NCBI RefSeq assembly: GCF_007860015.1
Contig: NZ_SJPS01000005.1
Coordinates: 310,001 to 374,000 of the forward strand
Length of the DNA stretch: 64,000 nt
Reading direction: 5' to 3'
Source: Bythopirellula polymerisocia
GTDB lineage: Bacteria > Planctomycetota > Planctomycetia > Pirellulales > Lacipirellulaceae
How positions within the stretch are numbered: position 1 is the first letter of the stretch; every line of letters starts with the position of its first letter. Made by a program: the position numbers and the translations under genes. The notes under the pieces are model-generated. The model ran no database searches and was not told where the DNA came from. It saw nothing but the letters and a program-made list of their open reading frames with translations. Below are positions 54,475 through 63,733 of the stretch, piece by piece.

Positions 54475-57400
54475 CTACTTTTTCCATTTCTTCGGGTTAT
54501 GCGTCTGCAATTTTCGCCATTGCGTTGCCGTGGCTTGGGCCAGGGCTTGGTCGACTCGCCGGGCCCAATTCTGGCTCGCCGAGCTGGCTGCCAGCCCTAA
54601 AGCGACCGCTTCCCAGCGGCCAGCTGCTGGGTTCCAAGGACGGTTCGGCTTGAAATAGCTCTGCCCTACAGCCTCCGACGAGATTGGCGAGGAGTCAGTA
54701 GCGGGAAATGACGGCTTTGCCTCGGGCGGCAATGTCGCGTCCGAAGACGCTGCTTCAACAACCGGCTGGTCAACAGTCTCGACAGCGGAGTTCTGTGTCT
54801 GCTTGTCGGTGGGGGGACGATCGCGGGTCCCTTCGGAGTCGTCCCCAGGGTCTATCAGTTTGCCGTTGCGTACGAAGACCTCGATCACCAGCCGACGAGA
54901 ATTCGTCTCCAGATTCACCACGTACAAGGCATAATGATTATCCGGCAAGGTGCGGAACAAGGCTGGCAAATCTTGCAGAACTTCAGGTCGTAGACGGAAA
55001 CCGGCACCAAGACTCCCGTCCGCTTGAATCACACGGAGTTCAAGAAATCGCTCGGACGTCGCCTTAGCGTCTCCAGAGCCAGACCGCACGTCGAGTCCTT
55101 GTTGGAAAAGTATATTCGACCGTGAGCCGTCCACGAGATCGACCACCTGCGTCCGCTCGGGAAATGAGAGCTGAGGTACTACAGGAGTCGTGTCGATGCG
55201 AATTCCATCTATGCCAAGACCGGGATTCGAGATGGTAACCAGTTCGACGTTGCTTTCACCATCGGTAACCACCCCGAATGTTCCGAAATCGTCATCATGG
55301 ATTTTCACACGAATGTCAATATCTGCAGCGGGACTCGAAGGATCTGGTGGACCGAGGTATTGATGGACTAGCACGTAGGTCGTTGGTGTCGAGCCAACAT
55401 GTGCCGTTTCCACCACAAATCTCTGATCGGGTGGAAGATCTAACTTGTCTCCCCAGTCAATCAGAATCTCGAAAGAGTCGGCCCCCGGATCGGCAAACGT
55501 GAGGGTGAGGGTTGTTTTGCCTTGTGAATTGACGTCGGTCGCTATCAACGGATCAAGCGTCGGGTTCACATTCAACACCCGCACCTGAATCGATTCTTGA
55601 TGAGAACCACCGTCATCGTCGAACAACGTGACGGTAATGGTGTACATATTGTCGGCGTCGTTGTCCGCATAAAAGTGGCTATTGGCCAGGGTGCCAGATG
55701 TCGCTACTCCCTGCTGGCCATCGTTGACCGATGTTGGTAATTGGGCCACCTGAATCGGGGTTCCATCGCCCCAATCAATGGAATACTCGAAACTTTCTAC
55801 TGTAGCACCATTTAGATTGAACGGGTTATTGAATCCGGGATCGGTAAACGCGCCAAGATCCAAGAGAGTAAGAGTCTCTCCTTCGTTGATTTCGAGAAAG
55901 CGGTTGGTGAGCGTGAGAGTCGGAGACACGTTTGTCACGACAATCGAAAAAGTTCGGGTCACCAATCCCCCGTCGTCGTCGCTCACCACGACGGAGACTG
56001 TGTAGCTGCCGTTATCCGCATAGGCGTGCTCCATGTGTGAGAATGTGGCTTTCGTGGTTACGTTCTCACCACCATTGGTGCGGGTATCGATCAGGAGTGC
56101 GTCAGGTGTCGAGCCATCTCCCCAATCGACCGACACTGCCGTGAAGGTCTCGACACTGCCTCCTACCTGGAGCGGATTGACGGGATTGTCGAAGCCAGGA
56201 TCTTCCAGACCAACCCCCAGACCACCTAGCGTGAAAATCTGACCTTCTGCCACCGTGGGAGGAGTACTAATCCCGGTCAATGTGGGATTGACGTTGAGTA
56301 CTGTTACTTGGAATGTCTGAGTAACACTCTCCCCGTCGTCGTCTGTTACTGTGACGGCCACTGTATAGACGCCGTTGTCCGCGTAAATGTGACTGGCACC
56401 CAATACACCATTGCCACCGGCTTCAATTACGGTGACAGCCGCCAATGGACTTCCGTCTCCCCAATCGACGGTGGCCGTGTGTGTATCGAGCGAACCGGCG
56501 TCAGTGAACGAACCCAGTTTATCTCCTGACAGATCGAGTACTGCCCCTTCATTGACTTCCTGATTTCCGGCCAAGGTCAATTGCAAAGGGGTATTATTGA
56601 CCGTAATCGTAGTTTCGGCTACTCCTACGCCCGTGTCGTCGTCGGTGACCTTAACGGCGATCGTATAGACATCAAAGGTAGTACCAGATGGATTCTCGTC
56701 GAGATATTGATGCTCGATGAAAAATGTACGCGTGACAGGGTCCCACATGATCCCGTCTGCTGCGATGGCAAGTGGCGTCATTCCCAGACTGAAAGTCTGG
56801 GTATTGTTCGGACTGAACGGGTCGCCCCAGTCTACTTCCAGCTCGAAAGTATCCAGCGAACCCACGTCGCTAATTGAGCCAGTTAGCGTCGCGATTTCAT
56901 TTTCATTTATCGTCGACGGTGGATCAAGTGATACGGTCGGGGCGACATTATTCACCGTGAGCGGGACACTGCTTATTGCCTGACCCGTGTCATCGTCTCG
57001 CAGTCGCACATTGACATTGAAGGTGTCGCTGGGTGTGGCGGTTGGGTTGTCATCCGGATATTGGTGCGAGACAGAAAACGCCCCGCCAGTGACGGCGACT
57101 GTCTGATCAAAAGTTCCGTCACCGTCCCAGTCGATGTCTAGTTCGTGGGTGTCGAGCGAACCGACGTCGGAGTAAGTACCTGTCAGATTGGCAATTCCAA
57201 ATTCATTGATCGGGCTGGTGATTGAAAGCGAATCAATCTTAGGGGCGAGGTTGTTCACGGTTAGCGGGACACTCGCCACGACTTGGCCGGTGTCATCATC
57301 CCGCAGGCGAAGATTGACATTAAAAGTGTCACTAGGCGTACCGGTAGGGTCATCATCGAGGTATTGGTGCGAAACGGCGAACACTCCGCCAGTAACGGTT

Positions 57401-59652
57401 ACGGTATGGTCGTAAGTTCCGTCGCCGTCCCAGTCGATATCGAGTTGGTGGGTATCAAAGCTGCCTACATCGGAATAAGTGCCTGTCACAATCGCCGTGC
57501 CGTTTTCATTGATCGGACTGGCGAGCGATAGCGTTTGGAATTGGGGAGCAACGTTGTTCACGGTTAAGGGGACACTGCCAGTGACTTGCCCCGTATCGTC
57601 GTCTCGCAGTCGCACATTGACATTGAAGGTGTCGCTGGGTGTGGCGGTTGGGTTGTCATCCAGATATTGGTGCGAGACAGAAAACGCCCCGCCAGTGACG
57701 GCGACTGTCTGATCAAAAGTTCCGTCACCGTCCCAGTCGATGTCTAGTTCGTGGGTGTCGAGCGAACCGACGTCGGAGTAAGTACCTGTCAGATTGGCAA
57801 TTCCATATTCATTGATCGGGCTGGTGATCGAAAGCGAATCAATCTTAGGGGCAAGGTTATTCACGGTTAGCGGGACACTCGCCGTGTCTTGGCCGGTATC
57901 ATCATCCCGCAAGCGAAGATTGACATTGAATGTATCGCTGGGCGTACCAGTCGGGGCATCATCGAGGTATTGGTGTGAGACGGCGAACACTCCGCCAGTA
58001 ACGGTCACTGTCTGGTCGTACGTTCCATCGCCGTTCCAGTCGATATCGAGTTGGTGGGTATCTAAGCTGCCGAGATCGGAATAAGTGCCCGTTAAAACCG
58101 CCGTACCGTTTTCATTGATCGGGCTGGCCAGCGAAAGCGTTTGGAATTGAGGAGCAACATTGTTCACGGTTGATGGAACACTGCCGGTGACTTGCCCCGT
58201 ATCGTCGTCTCGCAGTCGGACGTTGACATTGAAGGTGTCGCTGGGTGTGGCGGTTGGGTTGTCGTCCAAATATTGGTGCGAGACAGAAAACGCACCGCCG
58301 ATGACAGTCACAGTCTGATCAAAAGTTCCGTCCCCATCCCAATCGATATCAAGTTGGTGCGTGTCGAGCGAACCGACGTCGGAGTAAGTACCTGTCAGAG
58401 TGGCAATTCCATATTCATTGATCGGGCTGGTGATTGAAAGCGAATCAATCTTAGGGGCGAGGTTGTTCACGGTTAGCGGGACACTCGCCACGACATGGCC
58501 GGTGTCATCATCCCGCAGGCGAAGATTGACATTAAAAGTGTCACTAGGCGTACCGGTAGGGTCATCATCGAGGTATTGGTGCGAAACGGCGAACACTCCG
58601 CCAGTAACGGTCACGGTCTGGTCGTACGTGCCGTCGCCGTTCCAATCAATGTCCAGTTGGTGGGTATCAAAGCTGCCGACATCGGAATAAGTGCCTGTCA
58701 CGGTCGCCGTGCCGTTTTCATTGATCGGACTGGCCAGTGATAGCGTTTGGAATTGCGGGGCGACATTATTCACAGTTAAGGGGACACTACCGGTGACTTG
58801 CCCCGTATCGTCGTCTCGCAGTCGGACGTTGACATTGAAGGTGTCGCTGGGTGTGGCGGTTGGGTTGTCATCCAGATATTGGTGCGAGACAGAAAACACG
58901 CCTCCGGTGACGTTTACCGTCTGGTCAAAGGTGCCATCTCCGTTCCAGTCGATATCTAGTTGGTGGGTGTCGAGCGAACCGACGTCGGAATAGGTGCCTG
59001 TGAGAGTGGCGATTCCATACTCATTGATCGGACTAGTGATCGAAAGTGAATCTAGATTGGGCGCGACGTTGTTGACCACGATGTCAGTTAACTCGCTACC
59101 TGTCTCGCCAAACGAGTTGGTCACCTTTGCCGTGATAGTATTAACGTCTGTTGAAGTGCCTGTGGGATTATCGTCAAGATACTGATGCAGCAAGAATACT
59201 CGGGTGACGTTGGGCTGGAGCGTGAAATCGCGTAGCGGCGAGCCGTCCCCTAAGTCGACCTGGACTGTGTGAATCTGTGGCTGGCTGTCGCTGATCTGAA
59301 TATCGAACAGCACAAACTCATTCTCGAAAATTTCGTTGCTGCTTGCTTGGATTGAAATTGAGGGAAATTGTGCGACGAGCGAGGCGTCGGGCAGCGGAGG
59401 TGAGAGCCCAGCAGAAGGTTCACCTACCGCAGTCGACTCGCTTGTCTCTTCCATGAGCACTAGGTTTTCGTCTACCTGCACATAGGGGTGATCTTCAATG
59501 AGCGCATCGAGCATCACCCCTGCCCCGGCAGCATCAAGTACCCGGCGGCGTTCCAGCTTGCGTGGCGCGCGAGGATTAGCAGTGAAGCTGACCCGTTGTT
59601 CACGTCGGCGCGATTTGGGCAGCCAGCGAGTTATCAGTGCAAACAGTCCCAT
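54475..59652 (-). CDS. Large PKD-repeat surface protein
   Basis: A 1725-residue surface protein. The N-terminus has basic residues, then RKLERRRVLDA, a motif related to the Leu-Glu-x-Arg start signature of planctomycete surface proteins. About 13 PKD-like beta-sandwich domains follow. Units 2 to 8 are the highly similar 101-residue copies encoded by the 303-bp repeats at 56940-59067, and each has an Asp-rich strand (DIDWNGDGT or DIDWDGDGT) and a LRDDDTG motif. Later domains are more divergent. The C-terminal 300 residues hold a region with LELRVIQADGSLG and a Lys/Trp-rich tail. No signal peptide is obvious, so export may use another route. Likely an adhesin or structural protein; the ligand is unknown. 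Confidence 0.85.
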   Translation of the reverse strand: MGLFALITRWLPKSRRREQRVSFTANPRAPRKLERRRVLDAAGAGVMLDALIEDHPYVQVDENLVLMEETSESTAVGEPSAGLSPPLPDASLVAQFPSISIQASSNEIFENEFVLFDIQISDSQPQIHTVQVDLGDGSPLRDFTLQPNVTRVFLLHQYLDDNPTGTSTDVNTITAKVTNSFGETGSELTDIVVNNVAPNLDSLSITSPINEYGIATLTGTYSDVGSLDTHQLDIDWNGDGTFDQTVNVTGGVFSVSHQYLDDNPTATPSDTFNVNVRLRDDDTGQVTGSVPLTVNNVAPQFQTLSLASPINENGTATVTGTYSDVGSFDTHQLDIDWNGDGTYDQTVTVTGGVFAVSHQYLDDDPTGTPSDTFNVNLRLRDDDTGHVVASVPLTVNNLAPKIDSLSITSPINEYGIATLTGTYSDVGSLDTHQLDIDWDGDGTFDQTVTVIGGAFSVSHQYLDDNPTATPSDTFNVNVRLRDDDTGQVTGSVPSTVNNVAPQFQTLSLASPINENGTAVLTGTYSDLGSLDTHQLDIDWNGDGTYDQTVTVTGGVFAVSHQYLDDAPTGTPSDTFNVNLRLRDDDTGQDTASVPLTVNNLAPKIDSLSITSPINEYGIANLTGTYSDVGSLDTHELDIDWDGDGTFDQTVAVTGGAFSVSHQYLDDNPTATPSDTFNVNVRLRDDDTGQVTGSVPLTVNNVAPQFQTLSLASPINENGTAIVTGTYSDVGSFDTHQLDIDWDGDGTYDHTVTVTGGVFAVSHQYLDDDPTGTPSDTFNVNLRLRDDDTGQVVASVPLTVNNLAPKIDSLSITSPINEFGIANLTGTYSDVGSLDTHELDIDWDGDGTFDQTVAVTGGAFSVSHQYPDDNPTATPSDTFNVNVRLRDDDTGQAISSVPLTVNNVAPTVSLDPPSTINENEIATLTGSISDVGSLDTFELEVDWGDPFSPNNTQTFSLGMTPLAIAADGIMWDPVTRTFFIEHQYLDENPSGTTFDVYTIAVKVTDDDTGVGVAETTITVNNTPLQLTLAGNQEVNEGAVLDLSGDKLGSFTDAGSLDTHTATVDWGDGSPLAAVTVIEAGGNGVLGASHIYADNGVYTVAVTVTDDDGESVTQTFQVTVLNVNPTLTGISTPPTVAEGQIFTLGGLGVGLEDPGFDNPVNPLQVGGSVETFTAVSVDWGDGSTPDALLIDTRTNGGENVTTKATFSHMEHAYADNGSYTVSVVVSDDDGGLVTRTFSIVVTNVSPTLTLTNRFLEINEGETLTLLDLGAFTDPGFNNPFNLNGATVESFEYSIDWGDGTPIQVAQLPTSVNDGQQGVATSGTLANSHFYADNDADNMYTITVTLFDDDGGSHQESIQVRVLNVNPTLDPLIATDVNSQGKTTLTLTFADPGADSFEILIDWGDKLDLPPDQRFVVETAHVGSTPTTYVLVHQYLGPPDPSSPAADIDIRVKIHDDDFGTFGVVTDGESNVELVTISNPGLGIDGIRIDTTPVVPQLSFPERTQVVDLVDGSRSNILFQQGLDVRSGSGDAKATSERFLELRVIQADGSLGAGFRLRPEVLQDLPALFRTLPDNHYALYVVNLETNSRRLVIEVFVRNGKLIDPGDDSEGTRDRPPTDKQTQNSAVETVDQPVVEAASSDATLPPEAKPSFPATDSSPISSEAVGQSYFKPNRPWNPAAGRWEAVALGLAASSASQNWARRVDQALAQATATQWRKLQTHNPKKWKK
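56940..59067 (-). repeat. Seven tandem 303-bp units in alternating A/B order
   Basis: Boundaries recur at a 303-bp spacing: 59067 (A), 58757 (B), 58454 (A), 58151 (B), 57848 (A), 57545 (B), 57242 (A), ending near 56940. Like units are exactly 606 bp apart. Unit A encodes LDSLSITSPINEYGIA and unit B encodes FQTLSLASPINENGTA. Copies differ by only a few bases over long stretches, which points to recent duplication or gene conversion of an A-B pair. Confidence 0.9.
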
Positions 59653-60019
59653 CGTGTATAGCTATCCTGAATAGTTGGACCGGTTCCATCCAAACGCTGC
59701 TCCTCCCAAAGGAGAATGGCTCTTGCGGTGGTAGGGCGCGAAATATGAGTCGGACTGCATCCGTACAGGCTCACGGTCCATTATCCGGAGAAAGCATGCG
59801 GATTGTCAAATATTTGGCATCCACTATCCCAAAACCAGGGCAATATCGAGGAGAAGACAGCCGACAAGCGGCTTGCAATCGTTACGATGCAACCTTCGCT
59901 CGGATTGGAATAGAGAACCTGAGGCAAGCAATACGTCCTCTGCTAGAACGCTGTGAGTATGGGGCCACTGCTTTTGAATACTAACTTGTCACACCAAACC
60001 AAACCAAGACAGATACTAC
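59653..60019. other. Intergenic stretch between the PKD protein gene and the cyclase gene
   Basis: About 367 bp. The promoter of the PKD gene should lie here on the minus strand. The open frame on the plus strand (59637-59984) overlaps the PKD gene start and has no ribosome binding site or protein-like features. No repeat or terminator is visible. Confidence 0.4.
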
Positions 60020-61315
60020 CTACGTCCCGTGAATCGTAACAGCTCCCGAGCGTCCCGGGACGTGAATTTCGTCAATCCGCGCTATGCCGTGAGCGCGAGT
60101 GCAGTTTTGGAGGGCTTCGTCGCTGACAATTAAGTCGGCTTCTACCTGTTTGGTCATGCTTTCGAGGCGGCTGGCCAGGTTGACTGTATCCCCAATGACC
60201 GTGTAAGCGGCGCGCGCTGGGGTGCCGACGTTTCCTGCTACGACGGGGCCATAGTGGACGCCGATACCATGCTTGAGTTTTGATAGGCCCTTCGACTTAC
60301 GTTCTTGATTGTGCTTGTCGATCGCCCGCATCATGTCCTGAGCACACTCGACAGCGCGATCGGCGTCGTCTGGCTTTGGAATTGGAGCGCCAAAGACAGC
60401 CATGATGCCGTCTCCTATGAACTTATCGACGATGCCGCCGTGCTGGGTGATCGTGTCTACCATGACGCTCATGTAGTCGTTGAGTTGCTCGACAATTTCT
60501 TCGGGTTCCAATGATTCGGAATAAGTAGTGAAGCCACGGAGGTCAGAAAAAAGCACGGCGACGTTTTGCCGTTCACCACCGAGACGTAGTTCCGACTCTT
60601 TCAAAACCTTGTCAGCCACCTCGGGAGAGATATAAGCGCCCAGCTTTGAGCGGGCGGTTTCGCTTCGCTGAGTTTCCTCGGCCGCCTGGGCAACCAAGCG
60701 GCCAGTCCGAGTGGCGATTCGTACGGCGAGCACCGTCGAGCCAATGAGGCCGATGCCGACGGTGAGCCACTCGGCCCCGCCGATAATCCGCAGGTTGTCA
60801 ACCCGGATAGTGCTGGTTGCGACGAGGGCGATGAGCATCACACTGTTGATGGCCGCCCCGAAGTAGGCTGCAGCACGTGAGAATCGGACCCCTGCGCTGA
60901 CGATGGCAATGTAGACAAATGCAGTAGAGTGTACCTCGACTATGCTCTGGTGCGATGCCCCGGGGGCTATCACATACATCATTACAAGCGAATTAATAAG
61001 CACTGCGTCGATGGCAATCGAGGTGTAGGTGAGGGCTCGTGAAGGATTGGCATTCCGCAGTCGATAGAAAACATAAAGTGTCCAAATCAACGCCAGCACA
61101 CCGAGTGCAAACGCAGCCACGACGCGGGGCACCAGGGCCAGGAGATTGTTCCAATGCACGATTGGCCAGATCAACGTGACAGCTATTCCGAGAATGAGTC
61201 GTCCCCAAGCGATCCCCAGTTCTCCCTGCCGTGCCGCGGAGGCGAGCAGGTCCGTGACGATCGCCTGAGTAGGATTTAGTTTGTCCGATGAGGATGGAAG
61301 AGGTATCACAGGCAC
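60020..61315 (-). CDS. Membrane-bound class III adenylate/guanylate cyclase
   Basis: A 431-residue protein. The N-terminal 215 residues hold about six hydrophobic helices, followed by a signalling coiled coil (about 215-240) and a class III catalytic domain (about 245-425). Catalytic residues seen: metal Asp in LFSDLRGFT, second metal Asp in FIGDGIMAVFG, and the transition-state Asn/Arg in VIGDTVNLASRLES; all are complete, unlike the fused cyclase at 13476. The substrate (ATP or GTP) cannot be fixed by sight. The membrane part may sense a ligand; no known sensor domain is recognised. It is followed by corA upstream on the same strand, 94 bp apart, but co-transcription is uncertain. Confidence 0.94.
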   Translation of the reverse strand: MPVIPLPSSSDKLNPTQAIVTDLLASAARQGELGIAWGRLILGIAVTLIWPIVHWNNLLALVPRVVAAFALGVLALIWTLYVFYRLRNANPSRALTYTSIAIDAVLINSLVMMYVIAPGASHQSIVEVHSTAFVYIAIVSAGVRFSRAAAYFGAAINSVMLIALVATSTIRVDNLRIIGGAEWLTVGIGLIGSTVLAVRIATRTGRLVAQAAEETQRSETARSKLGAYISPEVADKVLKESELRLGGERQNVAVLFSDLRGFTTYSESLEPEEIVEQLNDYMSVMVDTITQHGGIVDKFIGDGIMAVFGAPIPKPDDADRAVECAQDMMRAIDKHNQERKSKGLSKLKHGIGVHYGPVVAGNVGTPARAAYTVIGDTVNLASRLESMTKQVEADLIVSDEALQNCTRAHGIARIDEIHVPGRSGAVTIHGT

Positions 61316-61409
61316 CTTCTCAACGAGGGGGCTTCTGGGGGATCATAGCGTAACCTCATATTAGGTTACTATAGATGAGGCTCAGAAGAACCACCAAGAA
61401 AGTGTAGGA

Positions 61410-62540
61410 CTAATCAGATTCGACTTTTCGTCGGGTTCTACTGGACTTGGGGGAAGTTCCGAAGCTGATCCAGCCTTTTCGCCAAAAATAAGTGAGCATC
61501 CCCACGGCAGTGCCAAGCATGGTGATCCAAACGGCGGGGTAGGCCCATTCGACGTGTAGTTCGGGCATGTGTTCGAAGTTCATGCCGTAGATGCCGGCAA
61601 GAAACGTCAATGGGATAAAGATGCTGGCCATGATGGTGAGCACCTTCATCACTTCGTTGGTGCGATTGGCGATCGAAGAAAGATACGTGTTCATTAATCC
61701 GGTCACCATTTCACGATACATCTCGGTGACTTCCGAGGTCTGCACACAATGATCGTAAGTGTCTCGGAGATAGATGCGAACTTCGGGGCAAATCGCAGGA
61801 TGATCGCCGCGGACCATTGCGTTGACGGCTTCTCTTTGTGGCCAGATTCCCCGGCGGAGATTAATTAGGCGATTCTTGATTTGGTTCAGCTCAATCAATA
61901 GTTCCGGCGTGGGATCGGTAACGACGATATCTTCGAGCCCAATGAGATGTTCGCCAATCTGTTCCAAAACAGGATAGTATCCGTCAATAATCGTGTCGGC
62001 GATTGTGTAGGCAAGAAAATCAGCACGGTGTTGACGGATGACCCCCTTTCCCGAACGAATCCGGCGCCGCACAGGGTCGAGAACGTCACCATAACGTTCT
62101 TGAAAAGTGAGCACATAATTTTTGCAAAGCACGATGCTTACCTGTTCCATGTCAATTTCGCCGGGTCGTTCGACTCGCACCATTCGAACAATTGTCAATA
62201 ACTGGTCGCCGTATGCTTCGGTTTTAGGCCGTTGCGGAATATTCACCACGTCTTCTAAGAGCAACGGGTGCAACTCAAATAGGTCGCCGATGCTCTGCAT
62301 GAGTGATTTGTCGCCATAGCCTTGGATATCAATCCAGGTCACCGCCTGATTATCGAACGCCACTTTGAGTTCTTCGACGTGATTGACTTCAGTTGCAGTC
62401 ATGTCCTCGGCGGAATAACGGATCATGTGAATTCGAGGAGCAGGAGCTTCCTTCGGGATCACGAGAGTTCCCGGCCGGGCACCACTCTGCGGATGACGTT
62501 TGTCAAAGATTGCGGAAAACATTGTAAACGCTCCCATCAT
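61410..62540 (-). CDS. corA: CorA family magnesium transporter
   Basis: A 376-residue channel for Mg2+ (and possibly Co2+ or Ni2+). The C-terminal two helices surround the family signature YGMNFEHMPEL (GMN motif): helix 1 is LTIMASIFIPLTFLAGIYGMN and helix 2 YPAVWITMLGTAVGMLTYFW. The N-terminal cytoplasmic domain has the expected alpha/beta funnel with LFELHPLLLEDV and PKTEAYGDQLLTIVRM. The basic tail after helix 2 (WRKGWISFG to RRKVESD) fits the ring of positive charge near the pore. Length is a little above average because of the N-terminal extension. Function is well supported. Confidence 0.95.
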   Translation of the reverse strand: MMGAFTMFSAIFDKRHPQSGARPGTLVIPKEAPAPRIHMIRYSAEDMTATEVNHVEELKVAFDNQAVTWIDIQGYGDKSLMQSIGDLFELHPLLLEDVVNIPQRPKTEAYGDQLLTIVRMVRVERPGEIDMEQVSIVLCKNYVLTFQERYGDVLDPVRRRIRSGKGVIRQHRADFLAYTIADTIIDGYYPVLEQIGEHLIGLEDIVVTDPTPELLIELNQIKNRLINLRRGIWPQREAVNAMVRGDHPAICPEVRIYLRDTYDHCVQTSEVTEMYREMVTGLMNTYLSSIANRTNEVMKVLTIMASIFIPLTFLAGIYGMNFEHMPELHVEWAYPAVWITMLGTAVGMLTYFWRKGWISFGTSPKSSRTRRKVESD

Positions 62541-62605
62541 GTTCAGGGACTTGCTTATTCGATTAGCGATTGATTACGCCACGCGAATACCAAATATAAA
62601 ACTTC

Positions 62606-63733
62606 TTATAGCTCAACCCCCTCACCAAGATAACCAGCAAGGAGATCACTCCAGTCAGGGCTCCCCGTGATTCGCAGAATGACCTGGTTTACTCGTTCTC
62701 TCAGTGGACTTCCGCTGGGCAGCGCAAACGCATAGTCCTGACGCTGAAAGGTTACAGGCAGTACGATTATATCTCTCGAGAATTGACGATACACTTCGTA
62801 TCGTAGAATTGGCTCATCGTAAACTACAGCTTCGCATGCTTCGTTTTGCAAGGCTCGCAATGCCGCACCTACGTCAGGATACTTGTAAGACGTGATATGC
62901 CGTGCACGTAAATACTGAGCAGATGTTGAGCCTTCGACTGTGGCGACGTTTACTCTTGACAAGTCGGCTGGCCCGGCGATACGTGATTCCAGTTTGGTTA
63001 GTGTCAATGCGGAGGTAACGGCAGCAGTAAAACTGGCGATAATGAAAAGTCCGGCAAACATCCAGATGAGTCCGATGAACTTGCCTGGCACGGTTTTAGG
63101 CACTTTGTCTCCGTACCCAACAGTTGTCAATGTAACCGCCGCCCACCATAACCCCGCTCCGATTCCTCGGATGGCACCTCCACCGAATTGCTCCTTGTTC
63201 TGCCTGCGTTCGAAGTAATAGACGGCTATAGCACTGATGAACAGAGCGGTGAATAAACCCATTACGATGCGGAGAAAGGTCTTCGAGAGAACGGCTGTGA
63301 GGATTGCGGCCCTGCTGTCAATTTGCTGATGGGTTCCTACAGCGATTCCAAGTCCTGAACTAAAAAAAGTGTGCGTGAAGTCCATGCGTTTTTCGCGTTC
63401 GTAGTTCACTGTAATTGCGGCGGCAGCCAATTCGACTTCGCCTGCTTCAACTGCTGCCAGCATCTCGTTTAAACTCATTTCACGGATATCTAGCGTGACA
63501 TCATGCTCTGCTTCGTTTTGAAATTCCACGTTAATCTCGCGAAGCAAGTCAATACTTATGCCACTCCAGTCATCGTCTTTATTCTTCATCGCAAATGGAG
63601 GGACTTCCTTCGTAGCTACAATAACACGAGAGGGAAATACCACAGTGTCTTGAGCCTGCACTCTGAGTGGTGACATGTTGAGTAACTCCCAGCCACAACT
63701 AAGCAACAGCAAATGTTTAGCAATCTGCATCAT
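62606..63733 (-). CDS. GluR0-like ligand-gated potassium channel with periplasmic binding-protein domain
   Basis: A 375-residue prokaryotic ionotropic receptor. Signal peptide first (MMQIAKHLLLLSCGW), then lobe 1 of a solute-binding domain (about 35-140: VIVATKEVPPFAMKN, GISIDLLREI, VELAAAAITVNYEREKRMDFT). A pore module is inserted at about 150-250: helix 1 (FLRIVMGLFTALFISAIAVYYF), a pore helix and the selectivity filter TLTTVGYGDKVP, then helix 2 (GLIWMFAGLFIIASFTAAVTSA). Lobe 2 completes the binding domain (about 260-375: VATVEGSTSAQYLRA, EACEAVVYDEPIL). This is the arrangement of GluR0, with a K+ filter (TVGYGD) instead of the eukaryotic one. The ligand, perhaps an amino acid, is unknown. 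It stands alone on the minus strand. Confidence 0.93.
   Translation of the reverse strand: MMQIAKHLLLLSCGWELLNMSPLRVQAQDTVVFPSRVIVATKEVPPFAMKNKDDDWSGISIDLLREINVEFQNEAEHDVTLDIREMSLNEMLAAVEAGEVELAAAAITVNYEREKRMDFTHTFFSSGLGIAVGTHQQIDSRAAILTAVLSKTFLRIVMGLFTALFISAIAVYYFERRQNKEQFGGGAIRGIGAGLWWAAVTLTTVGYGDKVPKTVPGKFIGLIWMFAGLFIIASFTAAVTSALTLTKLESRIAGPADLSRVNVATVEGSTSAQYLRARHITSYKYPDVGAALRALQNEACEAVVYDEPILRYEVYRQFSRDIIVLPVTFQRQDYAFALPSGSPLRERVNQVILRITGSPDWSDLLAGYLGEGVEL

Noticed and set aside
56940..59067. Regular 303-bp repeats considered as a CRISPR array or satellite
   Set aside because: The units are in frame, encode PKD-like domains, and have no short repeat-spacer structure.
59637..59984. Plus-strand frame of 115 codons upstream of the PKD gene
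   Set aside because: It overlaps the PKD gene start on the other strand and has no ribosome site or recognisable domain.
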